In this document: positions 1 to 7,304 of the stretch, in pieces | Position numbering within the stretch: position 1 is the first letter of the stretch | Layout: every line of letters begins with the position of its first letter | Source: an uncultured Acetobacteraceae bacterium | Lineage (GTDB): Bacteria; Pseudomonadota; Alphaproteobacteria; Acetobacterales; Acetobacteraceae | Length of the DNA: 35,782 nt | Reading direction: 5' to 3' | Assembly (NCBI GenBank): GCA_903924985.1 | Contig: CAIYDT010000219.1 | Location: 1-35,782, forward strand | Position numbers and translations under genes: made by a program | The notes under the pieces: model-generated | Databases searched by the model: none | What the model saw: the letters and a program-made list of their open reading frames with translations, nothing else | Told to the model about the DNA's origin: nothing

Positions 1-114
1 GACAACCCGCCGGTGAACACCGAACTTCGCCGCCACACCCGCGATCGTGCCGATACCAAACTCATGCTCCCGACGGAGCTGCTCGAACAAATCCACTTTG
101 GCTTTCCAGTCCAC
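1..114 (-). CDS. IS21-type transposase, N-terminal part (cut by window edge)
   Basis: The minus strand is open from a GTG at 112-114 to the left edge (38 codons). It begins [16 protein letters not shown] and continues through [17 protein letters not shown]. This is the N-terminal helix-turn-helix start I associate with IS21-family IstA-like transposases; the DDE catalytic domain would lie outside the window. An in-frame TAG lies upstream at about 147-149, so the start must be near here. Terminal repeats at 165-208 fit the 5' end of such an element. The family name comes from recall of this N-terminal pattern. Whether the element is complete cannot be seen. Confidence 0.72.
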   Translation of the reverse strand, partial: MDWKAKVDLFEQLRREHEFGIGTIAGVAAKFGVHRRVV

Positions 115-164
115 AAAAGGCCCCCCGATCCAGTCGCGGGACCCCTAGGTTCAAGGACGGGGGG

Positions 165-208
165 TGGGCCAATATTCGCCAGCACTCCTGGGCCAAAATT
201 CGATAGCA
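165..208. repeat. IS terminal repeats (two 20-bp copies, 24-bp spacing)
   Basis: TGGGCCAATATTCGCCAGCA (165-184) and TGGGCCAAAATTCGATAGCA (189-208) match at 17 of 20 positions and are offset by exactly 24 bp. Short repeated blocks just inside the terminus are typical of IS21-type elements. They lie between the transposase start and the broken glycosyltransferase, so the insertion boundary is most likely at or just beyond 208. The other end and any target duplication are outside the window. Confidence 0.65.
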
Positions 209-498
209 GAGCTACGCGCATCGGCAAGCCGATCCTCGCGCGCGACATCGCTGTGTTTCGTGAAGTCACCGACGGGCACGCCAGTTGGTTCGCGGGCGAG
301 GACGCCGCTTCGCTCGCCCCCGCGATCCGCGATTTTTTCCTGGCGGGCCAAGCGGGCCAGGCGGGCACGCTGCCGGGCTCCCAGGCCAGGCACATACTCA
401 GTTGGGACGGAAGCGCGGCACAGCTTTTCGATCAGGTGATGGTCGAGGCGTGGCCGATACACTGGGAGCCGGCGGCCGCTTCCGGGCCGCCTGGATGA
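209..498 (+). pseudogene. Glycosyltransferase group 1 (GT4-type), C-terminal stump
   Basis: About 95 codons survive of what would normally be a 350-400 residue enzyme. The peptide includes RIGKPILARDIAVFREV, then an Asp/Glu-rich stretch (FAGEDAASLAPAI) and LSWDGSAAQLFDQVM. This is the classic end of a group 1 glycosyltransferase, with the donor-binding segment and the final WDxSA helix. The N-terminal acceptor domain and most of the nucleotide-sugar domain are missing, and the IS terminal repeats lie directly upstream, so IS insertion or an IS-mediated deletion removed them. TGA at 496-498 abuts the TCA stop (499-501) of the convergent FkbM gene. Neighbouring methyltransferases suggest a former surface-glycan locus. 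Confidence 0.75.
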
Positions 499-2337
499 TC
501 ACGCGGCGGCCAGGCCAAGGAGGTGCCGCGCAAGACTGGGCTTGCGATAGATCACCGAGGCGACCAGTGCCTGCGCCGCCAGGGTAGCGGCATCCGCGGC
601 ACTGCGAAAGAACACCGCCTCGGCCCACAGCAGCCGGTCGGCGGCCGGTGCATCACCCGTGGCAGGATAGTGGTATCGCGCCGGGTGCAGCAGATCGATC
701 AGTTCGAAACCCTGACCTGCAAGCATGTCGTGGATTTCAGGAAACAGGGGCTGGCCGACGTAGATCGACGCGAACGCGACCTCGCAATGCACCACCGCGG
801 TGCGGGCCAGCGTGGCGCCGCCGTTCCGCAGCGCCATCGCCTCGCTGCCTTGGATATCAAGCTTCATGAAATCAACCGGCCCCGCCGGCACGATATCGTC
901 CAGCCTGTGTGTTCGCACCGTCTCGGTGCGCAGTGTCCGCAGGGTCCGCAGATGATTGAAGGCGGCGTTGTGCGCCAGATTCAGCGGAAAGAGTGACGAG
1001 GTGGCGTCGTCGTTGTTGACATGCAGCACGTGCCGTCCGCCATCGGCGATCGCATAGGGCAGCAAGGTCAGGCCGTCATGCGCCTCAGCGGCCCGGCGTT
1101 CGGCGATACGCCGCTCCAGCGGGTCGAAGCCGATAATGTCGAGCGGCGTCAGTCTGGCCAGGGCATCGTAGACATGCGCCTCGGAGGCAAGCATCTGCGC
1201 GCCGATATCGACGATGCGCGGCCGGCGCCCCAGACGCAGCAATGCCTCCTGCACCAAAGCTGGGTCCGCCTGGGCCGGCTCCGGGGCTACGCCGATATGG
1301 GCGCGGGCTTCCGGGCTGGCCAGGATGTCCATGGCCACCCGGAGCGCCCCATCGGGGGCACGCAGATGCGCCAGCCATCCGGCCAGCCCCTCCGGCTCCG
1401 GCTCACGCCCGAGGCAGGCGACGTATAGCGCGCGTACGAAGCTCTCTGGCGCCATCGGCGGCACGGGCTTTGGCGCCGCTTCGCTCGCGGCACGGCCGCG
1501 CTGTAACCGGGCCAACACATGACTGGGGGCGGATAAAAGCCGCTGGGCCAGGGTCGGCGGCCGCGCGCGGGAAGCGCCCAGCCGCGCCTCCAACGATCGC
1601 GCCAGCGCCTCGGCGGCGGCGATACGCCGCTCCGCATCGGCGTCGTGGTGACGGAAGTTGTCGAACACGTTGGGCGGGGTCGCGAAGCTGGCCGCACGGT
1701 CGCTGCTTTCCTCCCGCAGGAACCAGGAGTTCAGCCCATCGAACAGAACTGGCCGGTAGCCCGCCGCCAGCATCAGCGAATGCCATGCGCCATCGCTGCG
1801 TTCGGTGCTCTGCGGCCTTGTCGCCTCGATGAGCACGATTTCGGGGCGGTAGCGCCGCCAGTCGGCGCCGCGAATGACGGCCTCCTCAGCCCCCTCGACA
1901 TCGATCTTCAGGAAATGAATGTGCCGGCCGGGTAGGTGCGCGTCCAACACCTCGGCCAGCGGCAGCACCTCCACCTCGATGTCGGCTGCGCACAAGTTCA
2001 CCTGGTTGGGGATGCGTGGCACATGCTCATGCATCAGCGTGCTGGCCTGCAGCACCTGGCCCGCGTCGCGATACACTCGCAGCATCTTCCGTCCGCGCGC
2101 TGCCCCAAGGGCCAAGTTTAGGTTGATGTCGCGCGGCCGGGCCAGCGCCAAACGCGCGAAGATCGGGCTCGGTTCGATGTTGATGCCCTGCCATCCCAAA
2201 TCGTAGAAGGCCTTGGTGACCGATTCAGTGACCGGGTCCCAGGCGCCGGCATCGACATAGGTGCCGTGGTGGATGTCGGCGAACACCCGGTGCAGGATGA
2301 CATCCTCGAAATTCTGCGCGTAGCTGACGAACGTCAT
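499..2337 (-). CDS. Double FkbM methyltransferase with central DUF4214
   Basis: The protein has 612 residues from ATG 2335-2337. A GTG five codons upstream (2350-2352) is possible, but MTFVSYAQNFEDV is the usual opening of FkbM proteins. Domain 1 (about 3-210) has the SAM loop YVDAGAWDP near residue 28 and FLKIDVEGAE near 143. A short charged helix (about 233-255) and a DUF4214 block follow (about 300-346, FVRALYVACLGREPEPEG). Domain 2 (about 374-565) has IVDIGAQ and FMKLDIQGSE near 491. FkbM enzymes O-methylate sugars or other acceptors using SAM. Two such domains around DUF4214 suggest a bifunctional glycan modifier, perhaps acting on surface polysaccharide, which is inference. The stop abuts the stop of the truncated glycosyltransferase. 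Confidence 0.85.
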   Translation of the reverse strand: MTFVSYAQNFEDVILHRVFADIHHGTYVDAGAWDPVTESVTKAFYDLGWQGINIEPSPIFARLALARPRDINLNLALGAARGRKMLRVYRDAGQVLQASTLMHEHVPRIPNQVNLCAADIEVEVLPLAEVLDAHLPGRHIHFLKIDVEGAEEAVIRGADWRRYRPEIVLIEATRPQSTERSDGAWHSLMLAAGYRPVLFDGLNSWFLREESSDRAASFATPPNVFDNFRHHDADAERRIAAAEALARSLEARLGASRARPPTLAQRLLSAPSHVLARLQRGRAASEAAPKPVPPMAPESFVRALYVACLGREPEPEGLAGWLAHLRAPDGALRVAMDILASPEARAHIGVAPEPAQADPALVQEALLRLGRRPRIVDIGAQMLASEAHVYDALARLTPLDIIGFDPLERRIAERRAAEAHDGLTLLPYAIADGGRHVLHVNNDDATSSLFPLNLAHNAAFNHLRTLRTLRTETVRTHRLDDIVPAGPVDFMKLDIQGSEAMALRNGGATLARTAVVHCEVAFASIYVGQPLFPEIHDMLAGQGFELIDLLHPARYHYPATGDAPAADRLLWAEAVFFRSAADAATLAAQALVASVIYRKPSLARHLLGLAAA

Positions 2338-2389
2338 GTGGCGATGCGCCACGGGCGGCCGGCGGGAATTGGCATCGCTCGGGACACGC

Positions 2390-3769
2390 TCACACGTTCA
2401 CACGCATGGCGCCCTGAAACCAGAACGCCTGTTCCGCGACCAGCCGCAGATAACACGGTCCCCCCTCCAGAGTTTGCGCCTCGAACCGCCAGTCCAGCAC
2501 CGTCTCGCCACCCGGCGGTACCGGGTGGGGGAGCGGGCATCGATTGGCAGCCTCCGGCTGATCGGTCGCGGTGGCGTGCCGTGTCAGCGCCAGGGTGACA
2601 CCTTGGCGCAATGGCGGCACATGCGAGGGCCACAGAGTGCGGCCGCTGTTGCGCAGCCGAACCCGCACCACAAGCCCGCCCCGGTCCCAGGCGGCCGTGA
2701 CGACGGCAATCTCTGCTTCGGTCAGACCAGGGTCTGCCGCCGCTGGCCGCGGATCTCCGTTCATGGGCCGCCGCGCCAACAGGACATGGGCCGCGCCTGC
2801 CGGTGTACCGGCTACCTGATGCAGTTCCATATGCGCTTGTGCCTCCGCGAACATCCCGTTCACACCAAGATGAAACTGGATATCCTCAAAGCCGGCGGCT
2901 TCCAGAACGTAACGCAGATAGGGCCGCGTGAAGGGACTCTCCAAAGTGCCGTAGCGGGCCATCTCAGCGTCGAGGCCGCGCTCCAGTTGCCCATCGCCCG
3001 GTGTCCAGCTTCCTTCGCCGCTGACCGAAAGACAGCCGCCCGGCCTCAGCAGCGCGAACACCTTGCCCAAGGCGGCGCGCTCGTCGATGACATGGTGCAG
3101 CGCCTCGTGGAACATCACTGCATCCACCTGGGCAAGATACTCCGCCAGATCCGCCTCCTCGAGCGTGGAGGTGATGAACGTGGCCGCATCCGTCGCCACC
3201 CCGCTCATTGCCTCGAACCCCCGCAGCCGCCGCCGCGCGAGATCGTTCATCACCTCGCTGGGGTCGAGCGCCACCACGCGGTAGCCCAGACCCACCAGGA
3301 TCTGCGTTACCCAACCAGGGCCGGAGCCGACATCCATGACCAGCGCGCCTGGCGGAAGCCGCATTGCCTGGACGGCGTTGAGGATCGCATACATGCCCTG
3401 GAAAAAATGCGGATGCCGCTCTGTCGGGTCAAACGGCTTGCGACGCATCCAGCCGAAGCCCTCTCTGTCGGCCAAGGCCTGCGGATACCGCTCGGCTGCG
3501 GAACGCAGGGCGGCAAAGTCCTGATCCGCCGCCGGCACATAGCGCTTCGGGCCAGTGAAATCAGCTGGGCCTGCGGTTGCAGGTGGCCGGGGTACCACAG
3601 TTCCGCGGGGCTCTGGCGGTAGCAGCCCGAACCTACGCGAAAGCTGGGCGCCAAATAACCGCCGCACGCGTTCAACACCCATCCAGCGGATCCTTGCAAC
3701 CACAATGCCAGCCACCAGTCGCACAGTGCCAGACATGATGCGGCGAAGGGAGTCCGTAAAATTCATCAT
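2390..3769 (-). CDS. SAM-dependent class I methyltransferase with Ig-like C-terminal domain
   Basis: 459 residues. SAM-binding motif I is LVMDVGSGPGW at about 143-153, followed by the acidic VALDPSE near 166-172 and a motif IV-like VDAVMFHEALHH near 215. The methyltransferase fold covers roughly 125-300. The last ~100 residues (from about 355) have a beta-sandwich pattern: VRVRLRNSGRTLWP, then a Pro/Gly turn and a strand with Trp and Phe, similar to NBR1/Ig-like or glycan-binding tails on polysaccharide-modifying enzymes. The basic, partly hydrophobic N-terminus (1-50) could be membrane-associated. It lies 52 bp upstream of the FkbM gene on the same strand, so the two are probably co-transcribed. 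The acceptor is unknown. Start ATG 3767-3769; a second ATG follows immediately. Confidence 0.82.
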   Translation of the reverse strand: MMNFTDSLRRIMSGTVRLVAGIVVARIRWMGVERVRRLFGAQLSRRFGLLPPEPRGTVVPRPPATAGPADFTGPKRYVPAADQDFAALRSAAERYPQALADREGFGWMRRKPFDPTERHPHFFQGMYAILNAVQAMRLPPGALVMDVGSGPGWVTQILVGLGYRVVALDPSEVMNDLARRRLRGFEAMSGVATDAATFITSTLEEADLAEYLAQVDAVMFHEALHHVIDERAALGKVFALLRPGGCLSVSGEGSWTPGDGQLERGLDAEMARYGTLESPFTRPYLRYVLEAAGFEDIQFHLGVNGMFAEAQAHMELHQVAGTPAGAAHVLLARRPMNGDPRPAAADPGLTEAEIAVVTAAWDRGGLVVRVRLRNSGRTLWPSHVPPLRQGVTLALTRHATATDQPEAANRCPLPHPVPPGGETVLDWRFEAQTLEGGPCYLRLVAEQAFWFQGAMRVNV

Positions 3770-3774
3770 GGCTT

Positions 3775-3921
3775 TCTGCGGTCGGTTATGGCGCCCTCAA
3801 GCGCCTCGGCTTGATCGACCGGCTGGCGGCCTTGTTCCCGGACACCCGGGAGCCGACACAGATCACCCATCCGATGGCCGATATCCTGCGCGAACGCATC
3901 CTCGCCATTGCATGTGGCTAA
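3775..3921 (+). pseudogene. IS1380-type transposase, N-terminal scrap
   Basis: An open stretch of about 48 codons reads LGLIDRLAALFPDTREP and then THPMADILRERILAIACG before a TAA at 3919-3921. This is the recognisable N-terminal segment of IS1380-family transposases, which normally continues GYED. Here the match stops inside the expected Tyr codon, so the break is at about 3919. No start codon, catalytic domain or inverted repeat remains nearby. It is a dead fragment next to tRNA-Arg. The family call rests on motif recall. Confidence 0.7.
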
Positions 3922-4095
3922 CCAGCTCGCCTCCCACGTAGGACGGCGTACTTTTTGGGCAGAGCTTGCAAAATGTGACCTGGTTTGCTCTAACTGCCAC
4001 CGCGTCCGCACATACGAGCGGCTCGGCACAGGCAACGAGACTATGATGAGATTACCAACAGAGGCCGACACGCTAACCAGTTGATTTCGCTCTAA

Positions 4096-4172
4096 GTCCC
4101 CGTAGCTCAGCAGGATAGAGCACAGGATTCCTAATCCTGGGGCCGTGAGTTCGAATCTCGCCGGGGACACCA
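4096..4172 (+). tRNA. tRNA-Arg (anticodon CCT)
   Basis: A full cloverleaf of 77 nt with encoded CCA. The acceptor stem GTCCCCG (4096-4102) pairs with CGGGGAC (4162-4168); discriminator A4169, CCA 4170-4172. The D-stem is GCTC/GAGC. The anticodon stem CAGGA/TCCTG encloses loop TTCCTAA with CCT at 4130-4132. The T-arm is GTGAG-TTCGAAT-CTCGC. It reads AGG codons. Gene debris on both sides (IS1380 upstream, an MFS stump downstream) suggests that the site has been used for insertion or deletion. Confidence 0.97.
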
Positions 4173-4281
4173 ATTAAATCAAAGAGTTATGGGCCATCCC
4201 TGTAAGAGGAGCAAAACCCCGGGCAATCCCGCCGATCAAGCGATTCGCCTGCGGCCCAAACCTTTGCAGCTTTTCCGCAAG

Positions 4282-4482
4282 ACCGATGGCGCAGAGGGTT
4301 TTGGTTTCGCTGCGTTGATGTCGGTGATCAATCTGGCCACGCCGCTGGCCGACACGGCCGGTTCGGCGCTGTACGAGTACGTATTCGTCAGCCAACTGGC
4401 GCCGCTGATCATGGTGTCGGCGGGTTTTACCGCCCTGGCGCTGCCGCTGCCGCGGTTTATGCCGCTACCGCCGCGGCGTTGA
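4282..4482 (+). pseudogene. MFS transporter C-terminal stump (BT1-like)
   Basis: The last ~66 codons of a major facilitator permease: TDGAEGFGFAALMSVINLAT, then PLADTAGSALYEYVF and a final hydrophobic helix (APLIMVSAGFTALALPL). Full-length members have about 12 helices and 400-450 residues; here only about two remain. The reading stays open upstream to an ATG at 4189, but residues before about 4282 do not look like a permease. The stump starts about 110 bp after tRNA-Arg. Its final 26 bp overlap, on the opposite strand, the last codons of the XRE regulator. The BT1/folate-biopterin flavour is tentative; the permease remnant itself is clear. Confidence 0.65.
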
Positions 4483-5347
4483 TCAACTGCCGCAGGCGCG
4501 CGGCACCGGCCGGGCCTTTGAGCGCGTCACGCCAATTGGCCTCCGCCACACGCTGATGCGCGGCGACGGCTTCGTCCGCGCCGGTAATCATGGCAACGCC
4601 GGTATAGGCGGCGGGATGCGTATCGGGCCGGAACGGATTGATCGCCAGCGACACCCGATCGCGAGCGCGCAGTATCTTGAACGACGCGCTGGGCTCCACC
4701 CCGGCGATCAGCCCGAATTGCAGCCCCATCGGTTCGGTTTCCATCAGACTGGCGATGTTCTCGATTTCCTTCACCGCCACGTCCCGGCAAATGCGCCGCA
4801 GCCGTTCGGAGGTCGGGATGCCGCTGGCAATCCCGGATTCCAGCAAGTTCCGCACCGACGCGACCGAAATCATGGCGATAATGCCCGGCCGGCGCATCGC
4901 GTACATCCGCTTGCGGGCAACCAGGATGCTCATGAGCTGTTCGGTCTGGCTCCGCATCGCGATCCGCTCGTCGCCAGCCTGTTCGGTCACTTCGTCGAAC
5001 ACCGCCGCCATCGTGGAGTCATAGGAGTCCGATGTCGTGAGGTAGCACAGCGGTCCCGCGAGCTGCAGGATCTGATCGGTGGTTTCCTCCACCTGACGGA
5101 TGCGTTCGGCATAGCCGATCGGGCGGCTATAGTACTCGACGCCAATCCCAAGCAGGGACAGCGGGGAAATCTTGAGCAGTTCCGCGAGTCGTTTGACGGT
5201 GTCGAGCTTGATCACCTCGCCTTTTTCGTAGCGGTACAGCGCGGCACGAGACACGCCCAGACGCGCGGCGATTTCTTCGGCACGCAGGCCAGACTCTAGG
5301 CGATAGGCCCGCAGCTGCTGGCCTATTTCGGTAAACCGCATCGACAT
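4457..5347 (-). CDS. XRE-family transcriptional regulator
   Basis: 296 residues, cytoplasmic. The N-terminus (about 5-62) is a Cro/CI helix-turn-helix: IGQQLRAYRLESGLRAEEIA, then RLGVSRAALYRYEKGE. The remaining ~230 residues are an uncharacterised, probably ligand-sensing alpha-helical domain. Start ATG 5345-5347 has a GGGGGA Shine-Dalgarno 7 nt upstream on the minus strand. The 175-bp gap to the next gene (5348-5522) shows no convincing gene. The C-terminal AAAVAA codons overlap the antisense MFS stump, so the present end may have been set by recombination. The target genes are not evident. Confidence 0.88.
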   Translation of the reverse strand: MSMRFTEIGQQLRAYRLESGLRAEEIAARLGVSRAALYRYEKGEVIKLDTVKRLAELLKISPLSLLGIGVEYYSRPIGYAERIRQVEETTDQILQLAGPLCYLTTSDSYDSTMAAVFDEVTEQAGDERIAMRSQTEQLMSILVARKRMYAMRRPGIIAMISVASVRNLLESGIASGIPTSERLRRICRDVAVKEIENIASLMETEPMGLQFGLIAGVEPSASFKILRARDRVSLAINPFRPDTHPAAYTGVAMITGADEAVAAHQRVAEANWRDALKGPAGAARLRQLINAAAVAA

Positions 5348-5522
5348 ATTTATTCCCCCGACTGGCCACGCTCATCGGCGGATGAGCTGTTCCAGGCCAG
5401 TTCAGACACACGGCAACAGGCCGAGTCTCAGAACCGGCACCGGGAAAACTCCTATGTCACACGGAACTGTTTTTCAACCCCGTTTGTCGTTTATGCGACG
5501 CGTTCTTGGAGGTCGACTCGCG

Positions 5523-6410
5523 TCACTTTTTATCGCGCATGCTGTATCCGGCCATGTGCTCGATCGCCAGCACCAGGGCAGAGTGATCCAGGTCCCCTGC
5601 CCCCTGCGCCATGCAGGACGACAACATCTGCTGTGCGATCGCGGTGTTGGGCAGCGACAGGTTCAGGTCCTTGGCAGACGACAGCGCGAGGTTCAGGTCC
5701 TTCTGGTGCAGCCGGATGCGGAAACCAGGATTGAAAGTGCCGTTCAGCATGCGTTCGGCGTGCACCTCCAAAATGCGCGACGACGCGAAGCCGCCCATCA
5801 GCGCGGCACGGACTTTGGCCGGATCGGCGCCGGCCTTGGAGGCGAACACCAGCGCCTCCGCCACCGCCTGAATGTTCAGCGCGACGATGATCTGGTTGGC
5901 GACCTTGCAGGTCTGGCCGGTGCCGTTCTCGCTGCCGATATGGGTGATGTTCTTGCCCATCAGGTCGAACAACGGCTTGGCCCGCGCGAAGGCGGCATCG
6001 GGGCCACCGACCATGATCGTCAGGCTGGCGGCTTTCGCGCCAACTTCGCCGCCGGACACCGGGGCATCCAGGTAGTCGCAGCCCAGCGCGTTGATGCGCG
6101 CCGCGAAATCTTTTGTAGAGACCGGGCTGATCGAGGACATGTCGATCACCAGCGTGCCCGCCTTCAGGCCGGCCGCGACGCCGTTGGCGCCGAACAGCGC
6201 CGACTCGACATCAGGGGTATCGGGTACCATCAAGATCACGACATCGGATTGCGACGCCACGGTCTTGGCATCTGCAACCACGGCCGCCGCCGCCCGGATT
6301 TCGGGCGTCAGACTGGCGCGCTCCGGCACGATCACATCATGGCCGCCGTTCTTGAGATTGAGCGCCATCGGGCGCCCCATGATGCCGAGGCCGACGAATC
6401 CGATTTTCAT
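5523..6410 (-). CDS. glxR: 2-hydroxy-3-oxopropionate (tartronate semialdehyde) reductase
   Basis: 295 residues of the 3-hydroxyisobutyrate dehydrogenase superfamily, predicted to reduce tartronate semialdehyde to D-glycerate with NAD(P)H. The start is ATG 6408-6410, preceded by AGGAGA; upstream codons in the frame are leader. Visible features: Rossmann motif GFVGLGIMG (4-12), substrate-binding DAPVSGG (115-121), and catalytic Lys in CKVANQ (K169, with N172). The hyi homologue lies 38 bp upstream on the same strand, the usual pairing in glyoxylate/hydroxypyruvate metabolism. The glyoxylate carboligase expected to complete the route is not in the window. A 3-hydroxyisobutyrate dehydrogenase role cannot be excluded from sequence alone, but the hyi context favours this call. 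Confidence 0.87.
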   Translation of the reverse strand: MKIGFVGLGIMGRPMALNLKNGGHDVIVPERASLTPEIRAAAAVVADAKTVASQSDVVILMVPDTPDVESALFGANGVAAGLKAGTLVIDMSSISPVSTKDFAARINALGCDYLDAPVSGGEVGAKAASLTIMVGGPDAAFARAKPLFDLMGKNITHIGSENGTGQTCKVANQIIVALNIQAVAEALVFASKAGADPAKVRAALMGGFASSRILEVHAERMLNGTFNPGFRIRLHQKDLNLALSSAKDLNLSLPNTAIAQQMLSSCMAQGAGDLDHSALVLAIEHMAGYSMRDKK

Positions 6411-6448
6411 TGTAGTTGTCTCCTGTGTGTTTTCTGTCCGACGCCAGC

Positions 6449-7228
6449 TTAGCTGGCGAAGCGTTCCCGCCATCCCAACCCGGCGACCGTTTCCCCGGCG
6501 GGGCGGTACTCGCAGCCGACCCAGCCCGTGTATCCCAGCTCATCCATGCGGCGGAACACGTAGGACCAGCCGATTTCCCCTGTCCCCGGCTCATTGCGGG
6601 CGGGCACGTCGGCGATCTGCATGTGGGAAATGATCGGCATGAATTGCTCCATGCGCTTGGTGATGTCGCCCTCGGTGATCTGCACATGGTATAAATCGAA
6701 TTGCAGGCCCAACCGGTCGCGCCCGATAGCCTCGATGACCGCGGCGCCTTGCGCCTGGGTGTTCAGGAAATAGCCGGGCATGTCGCGGTGGTTGATCGGC
6801 TCGATCACCAGCTTCACCCCGGCCGGCGATGCCTGTTCGGTGGCCCACGCCAAATTCGCGGCATACAGCGCGGCGGCGGTGCCCGGCGCCACGTCAGCCG
6901 AGGGGATGCCGGCCATGCAGTGCACATGCCGGCATTCCAACTCCGCGGCGTAGTCCAGCGCGCGCTTCACGGCTTCGCGGAATTCCATCTGGCGGCCCGG
7001 TAGGCTGGCCATCCCGCGTTCGCCATTCGCCCAGTCGCCCGGCGGCATGTTGAACAGCGCCTGGGTCAGACCCTCGCCTTTCAGGCGGGACCGGATTTCG
7101 GCGGCGGGGAAATCGTAGGGGAACAGGAACTCCACGCCCTCGAATCCCGCCTTGCGCGCGGCAGCAAAGCGGTCGAGGAACGGGACCTCATTGAACATCA
7201 TCGACAGATTGGCGGCAAAGCGTGGCAT
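6449..7228 (-). CDS. hyi: Hydroxypyruvate isomerase
   Basis: 259 residues, an AP-endonuclease-2-like TIM barrel that interconverts hydroxypyruvate and tartronate semialdehyde. The start ATG 7226-7228 is chosen over an in-frame upstream ATG because it carries GGGAGGGG just upstream and gives the canonical MPRFAANLSMMF opening. The two expected acidic metal/catalytic residues are present: E143 in VIEPINHRDM and E240 in GCEYRP, with QFDLYH (D178) between. Length matches the family (about 258). It heads a two-gene operon with glxR and diverges from the AI-2E-type transporter gene 76 bp away. Confidence 0.92.
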   Translation of the reverse strand: MPRFAANLSMMFNEVPFLDRFAAARKAGFEGVEFLFPYDFPAAEIRSRLKGEGLTQALFNMPPGDWANGERGMASLPGRQMEFREAVKRALDYAAELECRHVHCMAGIPSADVAPGTAAALYAANLAWATEQASPAGVKLVIEPINHRDMPGYFLNTQAQGAAVIEAIGRDRLGLQFDLYHVQITEGDITKRMEQFMPIISHMQIADVPARNEPGTGEIGWSYVFRRMDELGYTGWVGCEYRPAGETVAGLGWRERFAS

Positions 7229-7270
7229 GGTGGCCCCTCCCGTTAGACGCGGGCGGAAGCTACAAGCCAC

Positions 7271-7298
7271 CTGACGGATTTACCAGACAGGGTATAAC
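7271..7298 (+). promoter_or_regulatory. Predicted sigma70 promoter giving a leaderless transcript
   Basis: CTGACG (7271-7276) and TATAAC (7293-7298) are 16 bp apart, and the ATG of the transporter gene follows only 6 nt later at 7305. Transcription would begin at or within a couple of bases of the start codon. No Shine-Dalgarno precedes that ATG, which is consistent with leaderless initiation. Prediction only. Confidence 0.45.
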
Positions 7299-7304
7299 AA
7301 TCGC

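Noticed and set aside
13..498. 161-codon plus-strand ORF
   Set aside because: It runs through IS terminal DNA into the glycosyltransferase stump; only codons after about 209 are genuine coding remnants.
2336..3622. 428-codon plus-strand ORF
   Set aside because: Antisense to the SAM methyltransferase; no family motifs, a GC-rich shadow frame.
3766..4173. 135-codon minus-strand ORF beginning VSPARFEL
   Set aside because: Its first part is the antisense of tRNA-Arg, a well-known false ORF; the rest has no motif.
4174..4395. 73-codon minus-strand ORF next to tRNA-Arg
   Set aside because: Its distal part looks slightly protein-like, but it has no family match, is antisense to the MFS stump and has no clear ribosome site.
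4478..4487. GTTGATCAAC palindrome
   Set aside because: Lies within the coding end of the XRE gene and encodes Leu-Ile-Asn; too short to call an operator.
5382..6452. 356-codon plus-strand ORF
   Set aside because: Antisense shadow of glxR with Arg/His-rich composition.
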